A DNA stretch of 12,363 bases, from the NCBI GenBank assembly GCA_018221025.1, contig JAAOXX010000023.1, forward strand, positions 1 to 12,363, read 5' to 3'. The stretch's first letter is position 1. The number at the start of each line of letters is the position of its first letter. Source of the DNA: Candidatus Altarchaeota archaeon. GTDB taxonomy: Archaea > SpSt-1190. Below are positions 6,761-12,363 of this stretch, piece after piece. The notes under the pieces are model-generated. The model was not told the DNA's origin. It searched no databases and saw nothing but the letters and a program-made list of their open reading frames with translations. The translations under genes were made by a program, and so were the position numbers.

Positions 6761-7279
6761 TTACTCAATTTTCTCTTCAGGTTTCTCTTCAGGTTTCTCT
6801 TCAGGTTTCTCTTCAGGTTTCTCTTCAATCTTTCGGACATCTACTTCCTTGTAGAATTCTTTTGCAGGCTTGCCTTCAATTGTAATACCCATACTACTGC
6901 ATGTTCCAATAACTTCTTTTGCCTGTGCTTTCAAGTCCTTACCAAGGCATACATCCTTCTTAATCTTTGTAATCTCAAGGACTTTTTCCCAACTGAGGTC
7001 TCCAACAACGGAGCCGTCGCCAGTTCCCTTAGCCAAACCAAGTTCCTTCTTTATGAAAGCTGAAACTGGAGGCACTCCGACTTCAAGTTCAAATGACCTC
7101 GTTGTTAAGTTAACAATAATTTTAACAGGAACATTCATGCCCTCATACTGTTTTGTTGCCTCATTGATTTTACCAATAACTTGTCCAACTGGAATCCCTG
7201 TTGGACCGAGAGCCGAGCCCATTGTAGCACCGGCTACTGCCTTGCCCCCTTCAACCATTACTGAAATTACTTGTGCCAT
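6761..7279 (-). CDS. rpl11: Ribosomal protein L11 with (EEKP)n C-terminal tail
   Basis: L11 binds the GTPase-associated centre of 23S rRNA at the base of the ribosomal stalk. The N-terminal domain carries the family pattern GGKAVAGATMGSALGPTGI (11-29), and the C-terminal RNA-binding domain spans about residues 72-145 (EITKIKKDVCLGKDLKAQAK, then GTCSSMGITIEG). The body ends near residue 145. After it comes an unusual low-complexity tail, residues 152-172, made of four EEKP repeats plus EEKIE. The ATG (7279) overlaps the last base of the spt5 stop (TAATG), with a good ribosome-binding site AAGGAGTG about 7 bases upstream, so translation is coupled to spt5. The frequent downstream partners L1, L10 and L12 do not follow here. 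Confidence 0.97.
   Translation of the reverse strand: MAQVISVMVEGGKAVAGATMGSALGPTGIPVGQVIGKINEATKQYEGMNVPVKIIVNLTTRSFELEVGVPPVSAFIKKELGLAKGTGDGSVVGDLSWEKVLEITKIKKDVCLGKDLKAQAKEVIGTCSSMGITIEGKPAKEFYKEVDVRKIEEKPEEKPEEKPEEKPEEKIE
6770..6826 (-). repeat. 12-bp perfect tandem repeat inside rpl11
   Basis: On the minus strand the unit GAAGAGAAACCT occurs 4.75 times without a mismatch and encodes Glu-Glu-Lys-Pro each time. Identical codons in every copy indicate recent duplication by replication slippage, and the copy number is probably variable. Confidence 0.95.
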
Positions 7280-7719
7280 TATGGTCCACTCCTTATTAGT
7301 CTGACTGCCTCAATTGGCAGAGTCATGGGTATGGGAACGGCCGCTTCGACCATTTCCACTGTCACTTCTCGCTTCACTGGGTCTATTCTTATAACTTTCG
7401 CCTTCTCACCGCGGAAGGGGTCTGAAACAATTTCAACCAAGTCACTTTTACTGAGTTTAATTTCGACGGGTTTTGCTTCTAAGGACTGTTCAACTTCTTT
7501 CATTTCTACAGGCCTATTAACAACACCGCGGGCATTGTTTATTCCACGAATGGCAGACCTAACATCATCGAGACCCTCGGCCTCAATGAAAATATAGCCT
7601 CGAACATCCTTTGGCATAAATGTTGAGTAAACCTTGTATTCAAACCTCCGAGTAGCTTCGGCAATTTTTTCCATAACAGATTCTTCCCTGCCTAATGTAA
7701 CTCTTACTGCAAACATCAT
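7279..7719 (-). CDS. spt5: Transcription elongation factor Spt5 (NusG-like)
   Basis: Spt5 binds the RNA polymerase clamp and keeps the elongating enzyme closed on DNA. With Spt4 it couples transcription to translation in archaea. The protein has 146 residues, typical of archaeal Spt5. The NGN domain covers about residues 1-75 (MFAVRVTLGREESVMEKIAE, then VRGYIFIEAEG). The KOW domain covers about 90-145, with DLVEIVSDPFRGEKAKVIRI (93-112). The start is one of two adjacent ATGs (7719 or 7716), preceded by GGTGG at a spacing of 4 or 7 bases. The ATGATG overlaps the secE stop codon, so translation is coupled. It sits between secE and rpl11, the widely conserved order. Confidence 0.97.
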   Translation of the reverse strand: MMFAVRVTLGREESVMEKIAEATRRFEYKVYSTFMPKDVRGYIFIEAEGLDDVRSAIRGINNARGVVNRPVEMKEVEQSLEAKPVEIKLSKSDLVEIVSDPFRGEKAKVIRIDPVKREVTVEMVEAAVPIPMTLPIEAVRLIRSGP

Positions 7720-7868
7720 ATTCCCACCGCCTGGAAAACTAGGTTAATTATTAGTCCCATGAAACCAATTAATAACATTCCAAGACCTACAAGCCAAGCA
7801 GACCTTTTAAACTCTTCGCCCGTCGGACGTCTAGCTGTTCTGATAACCCGCTTGTAGTTTTCGAACAT
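7716..7868 (-). CDS. secE: Preprotein translocase subunit SecE (Sec61 gamma)
   Basis: SecE clamps the two halves of the SecY channel together in the membrane. This is a 50-residue form. An amphipathic cytoplasmic helix (MFENYKRVIRTARRPTGEEF, with the typical Arg-Pro-Thr/Ser turn before the membrane helix) is followed by one transmembrane segment (SAWLVGLGMLLIGFMGLIIN, 23-42) and a short end LVFQAVGI. Length and layout fit archaeal SecE/Sec61 gamma. The ATG shares its A with the ftsZ stop (TAATG), with GAGGT about 9 bases upstream. The TGA overlaps the spt5 ATGs (ATGATG). The position between ftsZ and spt5 supports the assignment. Confidence 0.93.
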   Translation of the reverse strand: MFENYKRVIRTARRPTGEEFKRSAWLVGLGMLLIGFMGLIINLVFQAVGI

Positions 7869-8974
7869 TATTCTTCAACCTCAATAAACTCAATTCCTAA
7901 CTCCTTACTCATTCGCTCTTTCTCTTTCTGATCGAGCTCATCCTGTTGAGGATAGTAGAAGTCTTTGAGATTAGCCCCTGTAACAATTACAATGACTTTT
8001 AGAGTATTTCCCATCGAATCATCGGGAAGCCCTACACCCCAAATAAGTTTTGAGTCTTTTGCTAAGTGTTGAGAAATTAAGTCAACAACTTTGTATGCTT
8101 CTTCAAGCTTCAATCCCTTGCCGCCTTCGATGTAAATCAAAGCACCCTTCGAGCCCTTGATATCTAAGTCGAGCAATGGATTGTTAATGGCCTTTTCAAC
8201 GGCCTCTTCAGCCCTCTTTTCACTGTCACTTTCACCAACACCAATAAGAGCACCACCGGCACTCATCATTACGGCTTTTAGGTCGGCGAAATCAACATTG
8301 ACAAGACCTTGGCTTGTAACCATTCGGGTTATACCCTTAACGGCATTAGCAAGAATTTCATCAGCAACCCTGAAAGCGGTTGTGATTGGAAGGTCTGGAA
8401 CTATATCGAGCAGGCGTTGATTTGGAATTACAATTACTGCATCGACATGATTCTTCAATCTCTCGAGTCCATAGCGGGCATTTTCCCATCTAAGAAGACC
8501 CTCATTGTCGAATGGAACAGTAACCACCGCAATTGTCAAAGCACCAGACTTCTTTGAAACTTCAGCAACAATAGGAGCAGCACCACTACCAGTACCACCA
8601 CCAAGACCACATGTAATAAACACTAAGTCTGCGTCGCCAACAACTTTTCTAAGCTGTGCTTCATCTTCTTTAGCGGCTTCTTCACCAACTGATGGGTCAG
8701 AACCGGCACCAAGACCCTTCGTTGCCTCGCGTCCGATTAAAATTTTCTCATCAGCCTTGACCTTTGAAAGGTCTTGAGCATCAGTATTAACTGCAACTAA
8801 ATGGGCACCATCTACTCCCATTTCTAGTAGCCTCATAACAGTGTTACCACCTGCACCACCAACACCTACAACCTTAATGTTTGGTACATGGCTCGCCAAG
8901 TATTCATCAAATTCTTGGTCATTTTTTACTTTTTTCTTTGCTCTTTTCTCCGCCGCCTTGATTATGCTTTTCAT
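7868..8974 (-). CDS. ftsZ: Cell division GTPase FtsZ
   Basis: FtsZ polymerises with GTP into the division ring. The 368 residues hold a complete globular core: VGVGGAGGNTVMRLLEMGV (36-54) at the nucleotide-binding start, the tubulin signature GGGTGSG (125-131), PFDNEG (155-160), and the T7 loop NVDFADLKAVM (226-236), whose acidic residue completes the GTPase site of the next subunit. About 30 basic and charged residues precede the core. A charged linker ends in ELGIEFIEVEE, which could be the terminal peptide that binds membrane-anchoring SepF (inference). Start: ATG 8974 has AGGTGA five bases upstream, whereas the alternative GTG 8983 is part of that ribosome-binding site. The start lies 56 bp inside the FKBP gene, so the two are translationally linked. 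ftsZ-secE-spt5-rpl11 order suggests an archaeal FtsZ1-like protein. Confidence 0.97.
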   Translation of the reverse strand: MKSIIKAAEKRAKKKVKNDQEFDEYLASHVPNIKVVGVGGAGGNTVMRLLEMGVDGAHLVAVNTDAQDLSKVKADEKILIGREATKGLGAGSDPSVGEEAAKEDEAQLRKVVGDADLVFITCGLGGGTGSGAAPIVAEVSKKSGALTIAVVTVPFDNEGLLRWENARYGLERLKNHVDAVIVIPNQRLLDIVPDLPITTAFRVADEILANAVKGITRMVTSQGLVNVDFADLKAVMMSAGGALIGVGESDSEKRAEEAVEKAINNPLLDLDIKGSKGALIYIEGGKGLKLEEAYKVVDLISQHLAKDSKLIWGVGLPDDSMGNTLKVIVIVTGANLKDFYYPQQDELDQKEKERMSKELGIEFIEVEE

Positions 8975-9587
8975 CAATTTCACCTGCTAACACTACGAAA
9001 CGTGGATTTTTAAAAGCTGTGTATGTTGCGAGCTCTTCTTGGAGTTTATTTTGAGCATACTCAGGGACATTTGTCATGGTAAGTTCGCCTTCTTTAATTT
9101 TGAAGTCAATTTCACGTCCAAAATGGAATTTTAACAATTCTGCAATCTGTTCTTTTTGATTAGTGACTTCTTCAACCATTTTCACTTTATAGTGTAATTT
9201 CAGTCCAGAAAGTGGATGATTGAAATCAACAACAACTCGACCGGAAGAAACACTCTTTACTGTAGCAAGTTTGCCCTCAACTGTAACTCTGAGTCCAGGA
9301 TACGGCATAATTTTGTCTTTTTTGAAAACCCGTGCCGCATAAAGTTTGATTTTTTTCGAATCGCGGGTACCGAATCCATCTTCTGGTGGAATGTCCAATT
9401 CTCGGGATTCCCCAATTTTCATCTCCAATACGGCTTTTTCAAGCCCCTTAATTACGTGCCCTGCACCAAGGATAATTGTAGTGGAACCAAAAGCACCCTC
9501 TACAACAGATGGGTCAGTCGAATCGAAGACATCACCATTGTCAAGGGTGCCGGTGTATTCGAGTCTAATAAACTTACCGAGTTTCAT
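8919..9587 (-). CDS. Long-type archaeal FKBP (SlyD-like) peptidyl-prolyl isomerase and chaperone
   Basis: This cytoplasmic enzyme catalyses proline cis-trans isomerisation and has chaperone activity through its inserted flap domain. In 222 residues it has an FKBP core split by an insert. The core starts with IRLEYTGTLDNGDVFDSTDP (7-26, with Y11, F21 and D22 at the active site), continues with GAGHVIKGLEKAVLEMKIGE (41-60), and is completed by VVVDFNHPLSGLKLHYKV (118-135). The insert-in-flap domain lies at about 78-117. A further domain (about 143-205) followed by a Lys/Glu/Ser-rich tail is typical of the long archaeal FKBPs of about 26 kDa. Start ATG 9587 has a TTAAA box 23.5 bp upstream. It is the first gene of the operon with ftsZ, secE, spt5 and rpl11, and its 3' end overlaps ftsZ by 56 bp. 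Confidence 0.93.
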   Translation of the reverse strand: MKLGKFIRLEYTGTLDNGDVFDSTDPSVVEGAFGSTTIILGAGHVIKGLEKAVLEMKIGESRELDIPPEDGFGTRDSKKIKLYAARVFKKDKIMPYPGLRVTVEGKLATVKSVSSGRVVVDFNHPLSGLKLHYKVKMVEEVTNQKEQIAELLKFHFGREIDFKIKEGELTMTNVPEYAQNKLQEELATYTAFKNPRFVVLAGEIDEKHNQGGGEKSKEKSKK

Positions 9588-9604
9588 CTACGTGTGTTTC
9601 ACAT

Positions 9605-9616
9605 GTGTTTAAGAAG
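9605..9616 (-). promoter_or_regulatory. TATA-like box for the FKBP-ftsZ-secE-spt5-rpl11 operon
   Basis: On the minus strand the sequence is CTTCTTAAACAC. CTTAAA is centred near 9610.5, 23.5 bp before ATG 9587. It contains the TAA stop (9611-9609) of the upstream membrane-protein gene. It is the only convincing core promoter ahead of the five-gene operon. Confidence 0.5.
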
Positions 9617-10784
9617 CTTTTAGTTCCTTGGTATAATATTCATAGACTAGGAGTAAGAATACTGCCGCAGTCATAATCCACGGAGTGGATGTTAAAACCA
9701 CGGGAACCTTCCACAAGGAATATCCTAAAACAAATAGGGCTCCAACAAAGAATGATGCAAAGACCATGGAAATAATCTCATCATCATTGTATGCAAAGTA
9801 TATTGAAACCAACGCAGTCAATGCAGCATATGCACCAAACCGAAGCGGGACAAATCCCCACAAGTAAAGAACTGACATACTGGCAAGGAGCATAAAAATT
9901 CCAGAGATTCTACGAACTTTTCGCTTCATAAACCCTTGAGGTGCAATAAAAATAATTCCGGCTAAGAATGGAATAAATGGAACTAAGCTAACTGCAAGTG
10001 GTCCCCTCGCAGATGCAACACCAATCAAGAATGATAGAATGGTTGAAATCCAGAGAAGGAAATTTTGTACTGAAAAGAAGTTATGACCGAGGTGTCCTTT
10101 TGCTTCGAGTCCATCAATATAATCCTCAATGGATGAGACGGCCGAACCGAGCCAAGAAGCATAGAATGGGTGGAGTGCTTTCTTCTTACCATATTTGTGA
10201 ACAAATGCCTTAACGCGTTTTTCATTTTGTGATAATGTCTTAGCATCCTTGAATTTCCCTTCCAATCGAATAAGTGGTGCAAGGAAAAATAACATTATTA
10301 GATATGCTAGTGCAGAACCAACCATTATGAGGATTCCAAACTGCTCCATCAATTCTTGAGATGCGAGTATAAGACCAACAATAATTGTTGAAACAATTAC
10401 AACAGTGAGTGCGAGTTTTGAACTATCATACACCTTGAATAGTGGACGATTCTGAATAAATCGGGCATAGAGTATGTAGAGATTAATTAGGAAAGATAAG
10501 AGTAAGACGCTGAAATATGCAACTGGAGCGAGTGGGTCATATGACGGGAAACTTAGTACATGAATTAATGAAAGGAATGAAACTGTTACAAGGGCCGAAA
10601 ATACGGCTTTGAATCCCCATCTAAACGAACGGAGAATTACGACACCAATAACGAAGAGTAGCATGAGATAGCTCATAAATGCAACAAGGAATGGTTTTTG
10701 AAGCAATCCAAAATCCGAGAGGTAAAGTGAAAGAAAACTGGCAAGTGTTATCCCAAACACTTGAAGGAAATTGGTTTTAACCAC
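9609..10784 (-). CDS. Large polytopic membrane protein, unknown
   Basis: This 391-residue protein has about 12 hydrophobic segments: six in residues 5-171 and six in 240-382. They are split by a polar loop (173-238) that is rich in Lys and carries KKALHPFYASWLGSAVSSIE and HLGHNFFS. A six-loop-six layout recalls transporters such as the major facilitator group, but I see none of their motifs, nor catalytic residues of glycosyltransferases. The start is GTG 10784, directly after the TAA of the NFACT gene (TAAGTG), with a GATAAAAG box 24.5 bp upstream, so it could be read from its own promoter as well as by read-through. I do not recognise the family; function unknown. Confidence 0.75.
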   Translation of the reverse strand: MVKTNFLQVFGITLASFLSLYLSDFGLLQKPFLVAFMSYLMLLFVIGVVILRSFRWGFKAVFSALVTVSFLSLIHVLSFPSYDPLAPVAYFSVLLLSFLINLYILYARFIQNRPLFKVYDSSKLALTVVIVSTIIVGLILASQELMEQFGILIMVGSALAYLIMLFFLAPLIRLEGKFKDAKTLSQNEKRVKAFVHKYGKKKALHPFYASWLGSAVSSIEDYIDGLEAKGHLGHNFFSVQNFLLWISTILSFLIGVASARGPLAVSLVPFIPFLAGIIFIAPQGFMKRKVRRISGIFMLLASMSVLYLWGFVPLRFGAYAALTALVSIYFAYNDDEIISMVFASFFVGALFVLGYSLWKVPVVLTSTPWIMTAAVFLLLVYEYYTKELKAS

Positions 10785-11627
10785 TTAATTATCAGACAAC
10801 GTGACTTTTATCCTTTTCTTACCCTTTTGTAATGCAGTTTTTATGAGGGAATCATAATGTGTGAGATTGGACATAACACGAAGTCCCGCTTCCTTGTATC
10901 TTACGGATTTAGACTCATAAGACCCAATAGTCTTTTTCAATTCACTGATACTTTTTCCGAGTCGTGTCCTCTCGGCATTAGCGATTTTTTCTCGTTTCTC
11001 AACAAGGCTTTCGGAATCCAGTTTTTTGAACTGTGCTTCAACATCGCCCACACTTAGTTCTTTTTCTACCAACTCTTTCAAATTACTGAACATTTTGAGA
11101 GGCTCGTCCCATATTTCTTCCACCAAATTTCCAATTCCAATAATTCTAGCAACTTCCTTCTTAGTTTTGTCTTTAACCAAATCTACAAATTCTGAGTCAG
11201 AAAGTGTCAGAGGGTTAATGGATTCAGGGGGCTGGTAAACTTCGCCTTTTTTGAATCGAGTGGAACGTTTAAAGGAAGTCGACACCAATCCATTCTCAAT
11301 GAAAACAATATTTCCTTTGCCAAAGAGTTCAAAGACTAACGACGCATCCCTGAAATCCACTCGAACAACTCGGTCAAGTCCATACTGACTTACTTTGGAA
11401 ATAATTCTTCCAGACACATGTTTTCTCAGATACATTGAAAACCCGTCGGCGACTCCGCGTGGAGCATAGTTTGAAGGGTAGAACCCACCCTGCCGAACAA
11501 TTAGAAACTTAGTGTCACCCGTAGTTTCAAAAACAAAAACTTCGCCGACTCGCCAAATCTTCCCAATCCGTGAGCCTTCAAGCCTCACCGATTTCAGGAG
11601 CCTGTGAATTTCTAATCCTTTCAACAA
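10785..11627 (-). CDS. NFACT-family protein (RqcH/NEMF-like) lacking the NFACT-R domain
   Basis: RqcH/NEMF/Rqc2 proteins bind obstructed large ribosomal subunits and recruit tRNA to tag stalled chains. This 280-residue protein has the N-terminal half only. NFACT-N spans about 1-135, with FSMYLRKHVSGRIISKVSQY (63-82), DR at 85-86 matching the pair needed for tRNA recruitment in bacterial RqcH, and LFGKGNIVFIENG (101-113). A helix-hairpin-helix-like stretch follows (VARIIGIGNLVEEI, 159-172), then a charged coiled-coil arm (about 200-245). The chain ends at KKRIKVTLSDN, where full-length members (about 550-680 residues) would enter the NFACT-R domain. The next frame is an unrelated membrane protein, so this is not a simple frameshift here. 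Start TTG 11627 has GGTGA five bases upstream; TTG 11648 and TTG 11624 are possible. It overlaps scpB by 50 bp. Confidence 0.8.
   Translation of the reverse strand: MLKGLEIHRLLKSVRLEGSRIGKIWRVGEVFVFETTGDTKFLIVRQGGFYPSNYAPRGVADGFSMYLRKHVSGRIISKVSQYGLDRVVRVDFRDASLVFELFGKGNIVFIENGLVSTSFKRSTRFKKGEVYQPPESINPLTLSDSEFVDLVKDKTKKEVARIIGIGNLVEEIWDEPLKMFSNLKELVEKELSVGDVEAQFKKLDSESLVEKREKIANAERTRLGKSISELKKTIGSYESKSVRYKEAGLRVMSNLTHYDSLIKTALQKGKKRIKVTLSDN
10804..10812 (-). promoter_or_regulatory. TATA-like box for the 391-residue membrane protein gene
   Basis: On the minus strand the sequence is GATAAAAGT, centred at 10808.5, 24.5 bp before GTG 10784. It lies inside the last codons of the NFACT gene. Confidence 0.4.
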
Positions 11628-12090
11628 TCTTATCACCAAAGTACTCAAAGAACTTCTTCGATAGCTTCAAAAGCCTTGTGTTTGCGTGTCTTTCACTAAC
11701 AAGCAGACCTGAATCTTCCAATTTTCTAAGATGTTCATACGCTCTATTTCCCCGAGTTCTAACAATTTCACTCTGCTTTACTGGGGCGTGGTATGCAACC
11801 ATTGCAAGAGTCTTCAATTCCCCGGAAGTCAGTTCCCCTTTTCCCAAGAACCAAAGTGTATTGACAAACTTATCCTGAACAATCATAAATGCCGTATCCG
11901 CGGTCTCCCTAACAATAATCGGCCCACCGTACTTTGTTTTGAGCGATTGAATCGCAGTGTCGACCTCAAAAAACCCAGTATTAAGCATACTGGCCAATGT
12001 CTCTTTCTTCACTGGCTTGCCCGCCATAAACAGAGCCGCCTCCACCCAACTTTCTAATTCGGATGGTTCCATTCCACTCTTCTTGTTCAA
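11578..12090 (-). CDS. scpB: Segregation and condensation protein ScpB
   Basis: ScpB is the dimeric winged-helix subunit that binds the kleisin ScpA in the SMC condensin complex, which compacts and segregates the chromosome. The 170 residues hold two winged helices: the first at about 10-75 (ELESWVEAALFMAGKPVKKE, 11-30), the second at about 86-150 (LTSGELKTLAMVAYHAPVKQ, 87-106, then RTRGNRAYEHLRKLEDSGLL). This second block is the family's best-conserved stretch. Start: TTG 12090 is preceded by GGGGGTGA six bases upstream, like ftsZ and the NFACT gene. ATG 12072 is an alternative that also gives a sensible N-terminus. It overlaps scpA by 110 bp (92 bp with the ATG) and its end overlaps the NFACT gene by 50 bp. 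Confidence 0.92.
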   Translation of the reverse strand: MNKKSGMEPSELESWVEAALFMAGKPVKKETLASMLNTGFFEVDTAIQSLKTKYGGPIIVRETADTAFMIVQDKFVNTLWFLGKGELTSGELKTLAMVAYHAPVKQSEIVRTRGNRAYEHLRKLEDSGLLVSERHANTRLLKLSKKFFEYFGDKIVERIRNSQAPEIGEA

Positions 12091-12363
12091 TTTCAATCAC
12101 CCCCTTCATTGCCAACTGCAGTATTGCAAGAAGTGTCACCGCACCAAGTGCATCAATGACGACCTCTTTCGGTAAACTCGCTAGTATTTTTTCAATTGCC
12201 TTGCTCATATCAAAGGCGTAAAATTTAATCTCTGGGTGCCTCTTATTATTTGCCCTCTGTTTTTCCAAATCAAATGCTTCATTCAGAGCATCAAGAAGTT
12301 CAAATACAGTAACTTTTCGCTCAATTTTTCTTGCAACAGGAACAATTTCAATATCAGGAACTA
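11981..12363 (-). CDS. scpA: Segregation and condensation protein ScpA, C-terminal part (5' end outside window)
   Basis: ScpA is the kleisin that bridges the heads of SMC. Visible are the last 126 residues; the frame is open to the right edge. They comprise the linker RKIERKVTVFELLDALNEAF (11-30) and the C-terminal winged helix that contacts the SMC head (about 47-105, with VTLLAILQLAMKGVIEIEQE at 75-94). ScpA normally ends soon after this last strand. Here a glycine-rich tail (about residues 106-126, beginning GGGGSVYGGQ) continues through DNA that also encodes the ScpB N-terminus in another frame. Adjacent scpA-scpB order is conserved in bacteria and archaea and supports both calls. Confidence 0.85.
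   Translation of the reverse strand, partial: VPDIEIVPVARKIERKVTVFELLDALNEAFDLEKQRANNKRHPEIKFYAFDMSKAIEKILASLPKEVVIDALGAVTLLAILQLAMKGVIEIEQEEWNGTIRIRKLGGGGSVYGGQASEERDIGQYA

Noticed and set aside
6746..7063. Plus-strand frame with repeated Leu-Phe-Arg-Phe
   Set aside because: It is the antisense reading of the EEKP repeat and L11 coding sequence, which match a known family on the other strand.
8975..8983. GTG 8983 as ftsZ start
   Set aside because: The GTG is part of the AGGTGA ribosome-binding site that correctly positions ATG 8974.
10025..10282. 85-residue minus-strand frame inside the large membrane protein gene
   Set aside because: Rich in His, Met and Ser with no promoter or ribosome-binding site; a shadow of the 391-residue frame.
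1..12363. tRNA genes, CRISPR arrays, insertion sequences or attachment sites
   Set aside because: No cloverleaf-like sequence, regularly spaced repeats, transposase or integrase motifs were seen; almost all DNA is taken by genes.

Overview
The window reads as a compact archaeal chromosome segment. The evidence is an archaeal-type D-aminoacyl-tRNA deacylase (DtdA), a geranylgeranyl reductase of archaeal lipid synthesis, RtcB RNA ligase, the archaeal-style cluster ftsZ-secE-spt5-rpl11, TATA boxes about 24 bp ahead of start codons, and GGTG-type Shine-Dalgarno sites ahead of internal operon genes. Scattered small operons, many GTG/TTG starts, gaps of about 20-30 bp and a moderately AT-rich composition would fit a small-genome lineage such as a DPANN archaeon. 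That placement is a guess.

Layout: 17 of 18 genes are on the minus strand, so gene order is read from right to left. From the right edge come scpA (5' end outside the window), scpB and a short NFACT-family protein, all overlapping. An unknown polytopic membrane protein follows. Next is an information-processing and division operon: a long-type FKBP prolyl isomerase, ftsZ, secE, spt5 and rpl11. Then come a small basic protein, a membrane protein of about 5-6 helices and an APC-like transporter. The transporter's 3' end overlaps that of the only plus-strand gene, dtdA. dtdA diverges from the geranylgeranyl reductase across 44 bp, followed by rtcB, a 44-residue membrane peptide, a MacB/LolD-type ABC ATPase, and an exported protein cut by the left edge.

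How the genes fit together: FtsZ drives division, ScpA/ScpB are the kleisin and winged-helix partners of SMC, and SecE, Spt5, L11 and FKBP serve secretion, transcription, translation and folding. RtcB, DtdA and the NFACT protein act in tRNA repair, tRNA proofreading and ribosome quality control. The ABC ATPase and exported protein probably belong to one envelope system continuing past the left edge.

The most unusual thing seen is regulatory. Eleven start codons, from ten TATA sites, have an A/T-rich TATA-like box centred 21.5-25 bp upstream, implying leaderless mRNAs. In five of them the box contains the TAA stop codon of the preceding gene. One palindromic box appears to serve both divergent genes. 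Genes without such a box mostly carry GGTG/GAGGT-type ribosome-binding sites. No tRNA, rRNA, CRISPR array, insertion sequence or integrase was seen, and no stretch over 300 bp lacks a gene.
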